Numbered from the stretch's first letter, positions 1-6,458 are shown. The stretch is DNA of 10,216 bases from Deltaproteobacteria bacterium (GCA_019312705.1 JAFDCW010000075.1:1-10216), one strand, 5' to 3'. Numbers and translations: made by a program. Notes: generated by a model from the sequence alone, not told the origin.

Positions 1-826
1 CCCCGTAGCTAAACCCAGCTCGCTCGAGCAGCGCGTCAACTCGGCGTGGGGCAGAGCCGTAGGGATGGCTAAACGCGTAGGGACGATACCCAGCCCAGGC
101 TTCGAGGAGCTCCGAGGCCTCGTCGATGAGCCTTTGAGCCCCGGACGTGTCGATGCTCTCTAGGGGCACGTGCTCGTGCCCGTGGCTGCCAATCGCCTCG
201 CGTTGACCGAGTTCCGCAATTTGGGCGCGGGTCATGTAGAGGTCTTCGCTCAGGGCAGGCTCCTGCGCACCAAAGCGGGCGGCGAACATCCCGTCGACCA
301 ACAGATCCCGAAACGGTCCGGGTAGGGAGAAGTTGAGCAGGTACTTCAGCCGGGCAACATCGACGTCGTCGTAGCGATACTGCGACGTCGCTAGTTCGGC
401 GGTGGGCAGGTCGGGAAGCGAAGCGCCCGCGCCCCTGGCCGCTTCGCTCAGTTCGGCGGCGAAGCGCGTCGGTTCCGTCTCGGACCTGAGAAGATGAATC
501 TTGTGAACACGGGAAAGCGTCCTGTTCGCTATCGGCGCCGTATTGACGAAGAAGAGCGCGGGCACCTCCCTCGCATCGAGCACCGGCAGAGCATGTTCAT
601 ACTGCTCCCGAAGTCCGTCGTCGAAGGTCACCAGAAAGGACACGGCCGGCAGCCCGGGCCCTTCCCCGCGCACCGCTTCACTCAGCTCCTTCGCGCTGAC
701 GAATGCCCCGAGAGCGCTCAGGACGTTGAGCTGCTCGCCCAGCTCCGACGGGGTGATGCCGTGGATCCCCGGATGCGGAGCGTCATACGTAGGCCGCACG
801 TAGTGGTAGTTTATGGCGATTAGCAT
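1..826 (-). CDS. Polysaccharide deacetylase family protein (NodB homology), C-terminus off window
   Basis: The open frame runs from an ATG at 826 to the left edge, giving 275 residues without a stop. The NodB (carbohydrate esterase 4) signature is visible: an N-terminal strand reading AINYHYVRP, the metal/catalytic-base motif TFDDG at residues 67-71 (D69, D70), the metal-binding His pair H215 and H219 in SHGHEH, and a FSHPYG motif at 252-257. Members of this family remove N- or O-acetyl groups from polysaccharides, usually at the envelope. No signal peptide or membrane segment is seen, so the visible part looks cytoplasmic or non-classically located. The start is well supported: AGGGTGAGG overlaps the stop codon of the OPX gene, 9 bp away, implying translational coupling and a joint role in making or modifying an exported polysaccharide. 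Substrate unknown. The family call is firm. Confidence 0.94.
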   Translation of the reverse strand, partial: MLIAINYHYVRPTYDAPHPGIHGITPSELGEQLNVLSALGAFVSAKELSEAVRGEGPGLPAVSFLVTFDDGLREQYEHALPVLDAREVPALFFVNTAPIANRTLSRVHKIHLLRSETEPTRFAAELSEAARGAGASLPDLPTAELATSQYRYDDVDVARLKYLLNFSLPGPFRDLLVDGMFAARFGAQEPALSEDLYMTRAQIAELGQREAIGSHGHEHVPLESIDTSGAQRLIDEASELLEAWAGYRPYAFSHPYGSAPRRVDALLERAGFSYG

Positions 827-835
827 CGCCTCACC

Positions 836-1471
836 CTAGAACACCCGTTCCGCCACAAAGATGATGTCCCCGGCCTGAACACCGGGATCATCCACCTCAC
901 CCGAAGCAATATCGCCCACCCGGATGTTGAACCGCCGCAACTCCCCATTCACCCGGCGGCTCAGCGTCACATCATTCCGACTAGCCAACGGCGTGAATCC
1001 GCCCGCCTCACCCAAGGCCTGCACCACGGTCATACCAACCACAAACGGGAAGTTCCCAGCTCGCTGCACGGCCCCGACGACGGCAAAACGCTTCGAGTTG
1101 TAAGCCTGCACAAACACGCTCACGTGCGGGCTCACCAAGAACTCACCGTCCCGCAGCCGCTCCGTCAAGAGCGCGGCCACCGCCGGCGGTTCGAGCCCAG
1201 TCACCTCGACACGCCCAACCAGCGGAAAGTCGATGAACCCGTCATCGGCGATCTGGTAGCTCCCGGAGAGCTGCTCCTCGTCATAGACGTTCACGTCGAA
1301 CACATCGCCCGTACCGAGCGTCGTATCCTCGATGGGGTCGGGGATGTCAGTCGCGTGCTGCGCGCCCCCACAGGCCGCAAGGAGCCCCAAGACCGCTACC
1401 AGGAGCACTCCCGCGAGCCCCCCGAGCTTGTCCTTCCCAAACACGTCGTCTAGTTGCGCGAGTATCGTCAA
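836..1471 (-). CDS. Short polysaccharide biosynthesis/export lipoprotein (OPX, Wza-like)
   Basis: The 211-residue product has a hydrophobic segment (about 19-33) ending in a lipobox, LAAC, with C34 as the lipidated residue. No Asp follows the Cys, so outer-membrane sorting is likely. A Poly_export domain spans about 52-123 (LGTGDVFDVNVYDEEQL onward, with the PHVSVFV strand), followed by one SLBB-type beta-grasp (about 127-159, VVGAVQRAGNFPF). The protein ends right after GDIIFVAERVF, so it lacks the C-terminal amphipathic helix with which E. coli Wza crosses the outer membrane. Short OPX proteins of this kind in Myxococcus work with a separate beta-barrel porin, and a beta-barrel gene lies directly upstream here. 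The start is uncertain: 1471 is TTG with no Shine-Dalgarno. GTG at 1444 would give a more typical 25-residue lipoprotein signal but also lacks one. The region just upstream is structured element copy A. Confidence 0.92.
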   Translation of the reverse strand: MTILAQLDDVFGKDKLGGLAGVLLVAVLGLLAACGGAQHATDIPDPIEDTTLGTGDVFDVNVYDEEQLSGSYQIADDGFIDFPLVGRVEVTGLEPPAVAALLTERLRDGEFLVSPHVSVFVQAYNSKRFAVVGAVQRAGNFPFVVGMTVVQALGEAGGFTPLASRNDVTLSRRVNGELRRFNIRVGDIASGEVDDPGVQAGDIIFVAERVF

Positions 1472-1479
1472 GATTCACT

Positions 1480-1605
1480 GCAATGGCGTCCACTTGCGTC
1501 TGTCGCCGAGCGCGCCCGCAGGCGCCGACTGAGGAATACCAAAGGTATTTCGCAGGGAGACGTCGAGGACGTAAGCCGGCGAATGGCGTGAGTGGGCGCC
1601 ATTGC
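1480..1605. repeat. Structured intergenic element, copy A
   Basis: This 126-bp element fills the gap between the beta-barrel stop (1608-1610) and the OPX start (1471). Its ends, 1480-1507 and 1578-1605, form a 28-position stem: 22 Watson-Crick pairs, 4 G-U pairs if read as plus-strand RNA, and 2 mismatches. Inside is a core shared with copy B at 7909-8036: 1507-1520 (13 of 14 identical), 1532-1552 (21 of 21 identical) and 1565-1580 (16 of 16 identical). The central block contains a small hairpin, AATACC-AAA-GGTATT. The outer stem sequences of the two copies are unrelated. I do not recognise the family. No protein-coding content is apparent. Confidence 0.85.
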
Positions 1606-1607
1606 CC

Positions 1608-2912
1608 TCAGAAGAACGCCCGCACGCCCCCAAACACCTGGAACTTGTTGTAGCCGGCGGGGTCAAATACGGGACCCGTGGCGCCGACATTGGCGAACTC
1701 GAAGTCGGTGAAGTCCCCGTCGTAGTCCAGGCTGCCGTTGATCGCGAGCCAGCTTCGGATGCGCCACTCGGCGAAGAGGCTAGCGTCGACGCGGATGTCT
1801 TCGCGCTGGCCGTCGCCCGCCGTGCCCATCGGCATGCCCGAGGCGTCCAGAAGGGTGCCGAAGTCGTAAAGGCCAACACCGGCGTCGAGACCGACGAGCA
1901 CCGTGCCGCCGAGCAGCATCTCGATGCTCGCGTAGCCGCGGTCGCGTCGGTAGAAGTTACCCGAAACAGAACGCTGGTAGTCGCGCTCGTATCCGATGGG
2001 TACCTTGATATTTTCGCCGATGCTGAAGCGCAATTCGGTCTGGGCAACGAAGTCGTCGTACTCGTCGCCAACCTCGTAGAAACCGCCGGCGTAGCCCGCC
2101 ATGAACAAGAAGGAGACATTGTTGGTAATGGCGCCGTTGACTCCGAGGCGACTGCGCAGGCGCACCGAGTCCGAGCGCAATGTCGTCGCTCCGGTATCGT
2201 TCGGATAGGACGTCATGTAGGTATTGAAGTCGTAGACGATGGCCGTCTGGGGCAAGAACTTGAAGCTCGCCCCGGCATTGATGTCGTGGTCGAAGGCGTT
2301 GGCGTACTGGAAGGTCGCGCCCTCAAAGTAGGTGAAGCCGAAGTTGTAGCCAACGTTGCCGCGAAGTACGCCGCCCTCCGGGCCGAAACTGAAACGCACG
2401 CCAGCGTTGTTGTTGATGTGGGCGTAGTTGTTGTCGATGGCGCCCGGCTCGGTGAACGGCTTTATGCTTCGGCTGAGCGTGTCGGTAATGCTGATGGAAA
2501 AGGGGCGCTCGGGGAGAATGTCGAGGGTGAGATCGGCGCCAATGTCCGCGTCGGTGCGAGCCGCCGTGGCGAAGAAGTGGTTGATCGCAGCAAAAACGCC
2601 AAAGTCGAAGTTGAGGGTCGGCGGGGTGTCGTCTTCGCCGCCGTCTTCCGAGCGCTGCTGGCTGAGGGTCGAGAGCCGGAGGTGGGGGGTGATGCGCAGG
2701 ATGCCGCTGGCCTGCTCGTTGGCATCGCTGTAATAGACGTTGGAGTCGTAGCCGACCTCGGCGCCAAGGCCCGGGTGAAACTCGAGGTTGCCGACGCGCA
2801 GACCGGGGCCCGCCTCGTGTTCACGGTCACCCAACCAACCCTGCGCTTCGGCGAGGTTGGGAGCAGCCAATAAGAATGTCGCGGCGCACAATAGCGGGGC
2901 GAATCGACGCAT
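1608..2912 (-). CDS. Outer-membrane beta-barrel protein, probable porin partner of the OPX exporter
   Basis: The 434-residue product starts with a signal peptide (MRRFAPLLCAATFLLAAPNLAEA, likely cut after residue 23). The mature part opens with LEFHPGLGAEVGYDSNVYY (about 43-61), typical of BBP2-type or similar putative beta-barrel porins. It continues as alternating polar/hydrophobic strands rich in Tyr, Phe, Gly and Asp, and ends in a strand with terminal Phe (FGGVRAFF), the usual BAM-recognised outer-membrane signal. The start at 2912 has CGGAG 6-7 bp upstream. Length is about right for a 16-18 strand barrel. Its place next to a short OPX gene suggests it forms the outer-membrane pore through which the polysaccharide leaves, as proposed for OPX-associated porins in Myxococcus. 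That role is inference; the barrel itself is well supported. A generic outer-membrane protein not linked to export is the alternative. Confidence 0.87.
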   Translation of the reverse strand: MRRFAPLLCAATFLLAAPNLAEAQGWLGDREHEAGPGLRVGNLEFHPGLGAEVGYDSNVYYSDANEQASGILRITPHLRLSTLSQQRSEDGGEDDTPPTLNFDFGVFAAINHFFATAARTDADIGADLTLDILPERPFSISITDTLSRSIKPFTEPGAIDNNYAHINNNAGVRFSFGPEGGVLRGNVGYNFGFTYFEGATFQYANAFDHDINAGASFKFLPQTAIVYDFNTYMTSYPNDTGATTLRSDSVRLRSRLGVNGAITNNVSFLFMAGYAGGFYEVGDEYDDFVAQTELRFSIGENIKVPIGYERDYQRSVSGNFYRRDRGYASIEMLLGGTVLVGLDAGVGLYDFGTLLDASGMPMGTAGDGQREDIRVDASLFAEWRIRSWLAINGSLDYDGDFTDFEFANVGATGPVFDPAGYNKFQVFGGVRAFF

Positions 2913-2925
2913 GGGTTCTCCGAGG

Positions 2926-2947
2926 GGGGGCCGTACCGCTCGCCCCC
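2926..2947 (-). promoter_or_regulatory. GC hairpin just upstream of the beta-barrel gene's ribosome binding site
   Basis: On the minus strand, GGGGGC and GCCCCC form a 6-bp stem with a 10-nt loop. It lies between the coiled-coil gene stop (2981) and the CGGAG of the beta-barrel gene. There is no T-tract, so it is not a typical terminator. It might tune translation or mRNA stability within the operon. No function is shown. Confidence 0.3.
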
Positions 2948-2980
2948 ACGTCAGTCAAGCTTTGCGAATCAGGTCAGGGT

Positions 2981-3589
2981 TCAGATCGTGGGGCTCATCG
3001 GCGGCGGCGGAAGGCTCGGGTCGGGGCCCTGGGTCGCGGTGCCCGCAGGCGAGAGCCGCATCGAGTCAGTTTCGTCCGGTACGTTCGGGTCAACCGTAGT
3101 CACAACAGCCGTGGAACCGGTCTCATACAGGTCGTTCCCAATGCACTGATTGGCTTCCTGCTCGAGGGTGCTGAACTTCTGGCCGAGCACCATGATCACG
3201 GTGAACTCGTGATTGCGGCGGCTGGTATCCTGGGCCTGCACAGCCTCCGAGAGGTTCTCGACTCGGGTATTGACGGTACGGAGGTTCGCGTTGGTCTGGG
3301 TAAGCTTGTCGTTGAGGCAGGTCACCCGGCTGATATCGCGCTCGCGCCGCGCCTCGTCGAGCATGGCCTGCTCCCGCCGGCTGAGCTGGGTGCCGTGCTG
3401 GACGACGTTCTCCGCCTCGGCCAACTGCTCCGCCCCGGTCATATTCGCTTCACGACGTACTGCGACGTCGCCTTCCGAAGCGGGGGCCTGGACCGCCTCT
3501 CCGACAGCGCCTTCCTGCGCCAAAGCAAAGCCGCCCGACGTTACGGCTAGCACCGCCATCGTTGCAAAAATCCAACGCCGTTTGGTCAT
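2981..3589 (-). CDS. Exported coiled-coil protein of unknown function
   Basis: The 202-residue product begins MTKRRWIFATMAVLAVTSGG with a signal peptide probably cut after ALA at residue 24. A charged helical segment with heptad-like spacing follows (about 52-147), then a Pro-rich tail ending PSLPPPPMSPTI. Two cysteines, C91 and C149, bracket the second half of the helical part and could form a disulfide in the periplasm. I chose the ATG at 3589 over an upstream ATG at 3676 because a strong GGGAGGG lies about 10 bp before 3589 and a near-consensus promoter at 3615-3642 overlaps the longer reading. It is the first gene of the unit that continues with the beta-barrel, OPX and deacetylase genes, so a periplasmic accessory role in export is plausible. 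No recognised domain. Confidence 0.85.
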   Translation of the reverse strand: MTKRRWIFATMAVLAVTSGGFALAQEGAVGEAVQAPASEGDVAVRREANMTGAEQLAEAENVVQHGTQLSRREQAMLDEARRERDISRVTCLNDKLTQTNANLRTVNTRVENLSEAVQAQDTSRRNHEFTVIMVLGQKFSTLEQEANQCIGNDLYETGSTAVVTTVDPNVPDETDSMRLSPAGTATQGPDPSLPPPPMSPTI

Positions 3590-3934
3590 CAAACCAAGTC
3601 CCTCCCGAAGCGCGAGTATAGCCCCGGCCCCCACCCTGTCAACGGAACAGGCGATGGCCGAAGTAATGAGAATCACGAGACCTTCGCCCGTATTCTACCT
3701 GTTGCCAGCCCGCCCCACGGCATTCACAGCAGCCCGCCAAATACCGCAGTCCCACACGCGATACCCCCGTAGAAAACTCCGGACCCACGTTTCGCGAATT
3801 AGTGCCGTATGGGTCGTGAGACCCAAGCGAGGCGGTCTCGGCTTCGAGCAGCCCGCGGAGGCTACGTAAAGTAGCTGAGCAGGCAGCACAGAAGGCGAGG
3901 CCGGATCGCGCCGGGTATCGCGGCCCAGACGGTA
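3590..3934. other. Non-coding gap between the AgmX-type gene and the export operon
   Basis: These 345 bp hold no convincing gene; the short open frames lack family features. The gap contains a sigma-70-type promoter near its left end (listed separately). It also has two small inverted repeats: 3810-3825 (TGGGTC and GACCCA around a 4-nt loop, GTGA on the plus strand) and 3861-3875 (GCTAC and GTAGC around 5 nt). The second lies about 60 bp after the AgmX-type stop. Neither is followed by a T-tract, so I do not call a terminator. The rest is featureless to me. Confidence 0.6.
3615..3642 (-). promoter_or_regulatory. Sigma-70-type promoter of the coiled-coil/beta-barrel/OPX operon
   Basis: On the minus strand the -35 hexamer TTGACA (3637-3642) is a perfect consensus match, followed by a 16-bp GC-rich spacer and the -10 hexamer TATACT (3615-3620, 5 of 6). 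Transcription would start near 3608. That leaves a leader of about 20 nt that is essentially the GGGAGGG ribosome binding site before the ATG at 3589. This fit sets both the gene start and the unit boundary. Confidence 0.82.
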
Positions 3935-5383
3935 CTAATTCTGGGGGGCGAAGATGAACGGGTAAGAGAACTGTACGGAGCCGCCATCCGGCCCTTCACG
4001 CCACCGCAGTCGCCTGATGACACCCACCACACAAGCCGCGAGCGCCGCATCCCCAGTCGTATTCTCGGTCGCCGAGGCGCCGCTCACGTTGCCGCGCTCC
4101 TGGATGGTGAACTGCACGGCAACACGTCCGTTCAGGGTCGGGTTGTTGCGCAGGCTGGTCTCGTAACAGCGCCGGAAGGCGCTCTGGCGGCCGCGAATCA
4201 TCCGGACGACCTGGGCCTGGTCGAAGACGCCGCTGCCGCCGACCTCGTCGCCGGAGCCGAAGTTGACGCGGCCGCGCACGACGCGCTCGATGACCATGCC
4301 GCCTTCCGCGACGGCCATGCCGCCGCCCTCAGATCGCTGGAGGTTGCCGAGGCCGCCGCCCTGGCCCGAGCCGCCGCCGCCGCTTCGGGTGCGCAGCTGG
4401 CCACCGGCCGTGGTTGCGACGCCGACACCGGCCGCCTGGGCGATGACATCGGCTGCGTTCGAGGTGACCTGGCCACCGGCGAGCACATCGTTGAGGGCGC
4501 CGCCTTCGCCAAAGGCACCGAGGATCAATGCTTCCGCCTGGGCCTGGGCCTGCTGGACGACTCGGGCCGTCGCTTCGGCCCGGGCCTGGGCGTTGTCCGA
4601 GGAGTTCGAGTTGGCGTTGTTGTTTGAAGGGGCATCGGCGACCACCTCCTCGTCGCCCTCTTCGTCCGGGTCGACCTCTTCGTCGGGGTCGACCTCGGTC
4701 TCCTCAGGCTCCGGCGGAGGCTGAGGCTCATCGATGATCATCTGCTGATAGTGCTCGGGAATGGCCGCGATGCCCTGGTCGATGGGCCAGTCGGCGCTCT
4801 CGAGGAACACGATCATGCCGAAGAAGATCATGTAGCTGAACACGACGAAGGCCGTGAACATCCAGTCGATGCCCTTGACGAAACCACCGCGGGCCGCTGC
4901 CGGGAGCTGGGGCCGGGGCTGGACCGGCGGCGGCACGACAAACTGGAAAAGCAGGGTCGTATTGCCGATCGAGACCTTGCCGCGCGAGTTGTCGTTGAGC
5001 TTGACCTGATGGTGGGTGCCGGCGTTACGAGCGCCCCCCGAGCTGCGCAGGCCTTCAAACTCCTGAACCCCGCCGGGCAGCGCGACGCGGCCCTTCATCT
5101 CGGGGGTGAAGTTGAGGATGTAGTCGTTGCCGACGAGCTGGAAGAGCTCGAATCGCGAAGGCAGGTTCTGAGCCTGGACGATGAAGTGGTTCTTCTCGGA
5201 GGAGCCGATGGAGACGGACTCGCGCTTCCGGACGATGCGCTCTTCGACGATCTTGCCGCTCTGAATCAGGCCGATTCGGAGGACCTTCGGACCCGTCGGG
5301 GCCACCTGGACGGCCCTCATCGCCATGGTCATTGCGCCGGGTTTGCCGCCCCCGGCCCGCTGCTGTTGCGGTGGATTCGCCAT
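3935..5383 (-). CDS. AgmX/PglI C-terminal domain protein with FHA-like N-terminus (GltG-like, TonB-like arm)
   Basis: The 482-residue product has five regions. An FHA-like beta domain (about 34-148, with VSIGSSEKNHFIV at 57-69) is cytoplasmic. One membrane segment lies at 174-194. A Pro/acidic stretch follows (218-250, including a doubled VDPDEE). A Gln/Ala helix and Gly-rich linker span about 264-350. The C-terminal AgmX/PglI domain is at about 386-481 (VVRMIRGRQSAFRRCYE, then NGRVAVQFTI), with cysteines C406 and C451. This domain resembles the periplasmic TonB C-terminus. In Myxococcus, GltG and GltJ have such an architecture and carry motor force across the periplasm to outer-membrane partners. 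Neighbouring TolQ-like and TPR genes support that role. The FHA-like part lacks the usual GR-S arginine (S61 in its place), so phosphothreonine binding is doubtful. Start ATG at 5383 has AGAGAG close upstream. The family is firm; the physiological process is inferred. Confidence 0.92.
   Translation of the reverse strand: MANPPQQQRAGGGKPGAMTMAMRAVQVAPTGPKVLRIGLIQSGKIVEERIVRKRESVSIGSSEKNHFIVQAQNLPSRFELFQLVGNDYILNFTPEMKGRVALPGGVQEFEGLRSSGGARNAGTHHQVKLNDNSRGKVSIGNTTLLFQFVVPPPVQPRPQLPAAARGGFVKGIDWMFTAFVVFSYMIFFGMIVFLESADWPIDQGIAAIPEHYQQMIIDEPQPPPEPEETEVDPDEEVDPDEEGDEEVVADAPSNNNANSNSSDNAQARAEATARVVQQAQAQAEALILGAFGEGGALNDVLAGGQVTSNAADVIAQAAGVGVATTAGGQLRTRSGGGGSGQGGGLGNLQRSEGGGMAVAEGGMVIERVVRGRVNFGSGDEVGGSGVFDQAQVVRMIRGRQSAFRRCYETSLRNNPTLNGRVAVQFTIQERGNVSGASATENTTGDAALAACVVGVIRRLRWREGPDGGSVQFSYPFIFAPQN
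4658..4693. repeat. Tandem 18-bp repeat within the AgmX-type gene
   Basis: Two adjacent 18-bp units (4658-4675 and 4676-4693) differ at one position and encode VDPDEE twice in the acidic periplasmic stretch. This looks like local slippage duplication that extends an acidic linker. Confidence 0.85.
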
Positions 5384-5533
5384 ATGCTCTCTATACGCCT
5401 TGCGGAAGTCCCAGTCTCAGACCGTGTGACCGCGGGACGGCTCAGAAGTTCCCGAGAAATTTCTCCCCCGGGCCGCGGACAGTCGAAGTCGCCGCCACGG
5501 TATCACAGGGCCGGCATTTGAGTCAGCAACGAG
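5384..5533. other. 150-bp intergenic gap with a perfect 12-bp palindrome
   Basis: This gap lies between the TolQ-like stop and the AgmX-type start, the place where an ExbD/TolR gene often sits in related clusters. No open frame there looks like one. GAGAAATTTCTC at 5454-5465 is a perfect palindrome and an AT-rich island in GC-rich DNA, possibly an operator. I see no convincing promoter hexamers. Confidence 0.45.
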
Positions 5534-6169
5534 TCAGTCCCCGGCGAGGTCTGCTTTCAGAGATCCGTACCCGTATTGGTCCAGTAGATCGTTGGCCTTC
5601 GCCACGTCGCGCATCAAGCCCATGGCGGCCCGTTTCACAATCCGCAAAGCCACGAGGCTGAAGACGCTGATGGCGATGCCAAGGGCCATGGCGAGGATGG
5701 CACGCTCCATGGCGATGCTCTCGACGAGTCCGGCTTTGAGCGCCAAGAGACCGTGATCACCGGAGAACATCCAGATAATCTCTTTCAAGGCGCCGAGGAA
5801 GCCAAGGGCGGTGCCGAGACTGGCGAAGACCCGGAGGGGGTAGATTCGGCGGCTGGCCATGTAGCGCAGCTCGGCGACCTGCTCGAAGAGGTCGGCCTCG
5901 CCCTCCCCGGCTTCGGTCTCGGAGCCGTCCCGGAGGCCCAGCTCGAGAACCGCGGGTACCCATGCGGGGCTACCCCGGCGGGCAAGATCCCGCGCTTCGT
6001 CGAGGTCGCCGTCCGCCAGCGCGTGGCCCACGGCGGCGAGGTAAGGGGTCGTGTCGACCGGCGCGATGAAGAGCAGCTCGCGAAATCGGTCGACGACAAA
6101 GCCCACCGCAGCGACCGCCAACAAGAGCTCGATGATGTGAATGAAGGTCAGCCAGCCCTCGTGAGACAC
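5534..6169 (-). CDS. MotA/TolQ/ExbB proton channel family protein (AglR-like)
   Basis: The 211-residue product has the TolQ/ExbB plan: first membrane segment at about 9-26, a cytoplasmic loop (about 30-110), a second segment at about 112-134 containing SLGTALGF, a third at about 153-178 containing AMALGIAIS, and a short cytoplasmic tail. TolQ/ExbB proteins form a pentamer around ExbD/TolR and use proton motive force to move a TonB/TolA-like arm; the AgmX-type gene just downstream is the obvious candidate arm. T120 aligns with the conserved threonine of the second segment, but the threonine of the third (ATA[IL]GL in ExbB/TolQ) is replaced by M161. The start is GTG at 6169, 4 bp after the preceding TGA, with TGAGAT as a weak ribosome binding site. 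No TolR/ExbD gene is in the window. Confidence 0.92.
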   Translation of the reverse strand: MSHEGWLTFIHIIELLLAVAAVGFVVDRFRELLFIAPVDTTPYLAAVGHALADGDLDEARDLARRGSPAWVPAVLELGLRDGSETEAGEGEADLFEQVAELRYMASRRIYPLRVFASLGTALGFLGALKEIIWMFSGDHGLLALKAGLVESIAMERAILAMALGIAISVFSLVALRIVKRAAMGLMRDVAKANDLLDQYGYGSLKADLAGD

Positions 6170-6173
6170 GATC

Positions 6174-6458
6174 TCAAAAAGGATCAGTCTGAACGCTACG
6201 TATGACCTCTCGCACGAAGCTCGTGCGCAGATCCATGACCTCGTAGCCGAGGTTCGAGCGGTTCAGGATGTAGAAGGCGTTGGGCTTCTGGACGCGACCC
6301 TCGATGCGGATCTCGTCGAGCTGAATCACTCGGGGCCGTCGGCCGCGGCGCTGGGCGTCGGTGCGCGTCGGGGTGAGCGCCAAGGTGCCCAAGACGAGGC
6401 CGAGGGCCAGGAGACCAAAACCCAGAGCCCGCTTCATGATGCTCAAACGACCCATCAT
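6174..6458 (-). CDS. Small exported or membrane-anchored protein of unknown function
   Basis: The 94-residue product has a positively charged start, a hydrophobic segment (about 11-28) and a plausible signal-peptidase site after TDA (about residue 35). A basic patch (QRRGRRPR) follows, then a compact domain with EIRIEGRVQKPNAFYIL and YEVMDLRTSFVREVI. Its ATG (6458) shares one base with the TAA of the TPR lipoprotein gene (TAATG), and GGGGGA lies close upstream, so translation is probably coupled. An internal ATG at 6437 is a possible alternative start. Its position after the GltE-like gene recalls gltF of the Myxococcus locus, but I cannot claim homology. Being between the lipoprotein and the TolQ-like gene, a periplasmic accessory role in the same complex is likely. 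Confidence 0.82.
   Translation of the reverse strand: MMGRLSIMKRALGFGLLALGLVLGTLALTPTRTDAQRRGRRPRVIQLDEIRIEGRVQKPNAFYILNRSNLGYEVMDLRTSFVREVIRSVQTDPF

Noticed and set aside
1507..1580. Cyclic-di-GMP (GEMM-I) riboswitch
   Set aside because: The core block GAGGACGTAAGCC faintly recalls the GGACGCAAAGCC segment of GEMM-I, but the second helical domain and the usual hairpin order are missing and the likely functional strand is opposite to the genes. A covariance-model search would settle it.
1475..2119. 214-residue minus-strand frame overlapping the beta-barrel gene and copy A
   Set aside because: Low-complexity Ser/Thr/Arg/Ala product in the wrong frame of a well-supported gene; its C-terminal part is a read-through of the structured element.
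1602..2873. 423-residue open frame on the plus strand opposite the beta-barrel gene
   Set aside because: It mirrors the codon pattern of the minus-strand gene, which has a signal peptide, ribosome binding site and outer-membrane C-terminus. Long antisense frames are common in GC-rich DNA.
3590..3676. Longer start (3676) for the coiled-coil protein
   Set aside because: It would place the near-consensus promoter inside the gene and puts residues before a clean signal peptide. The 3589 start has a strong Shine-Dalgarno.
3861..3875. Rho-independent terminator after the AgmX-type gene
   Set aside because: A 5-bp stem with no following T-tract is too weak to call.
3695..3889. 64-residue minus-strand frame in the 345-bp gap
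   Set aside because: No signal, domain or ribosome binding site; composition looks like random translation of intergenic DNA.
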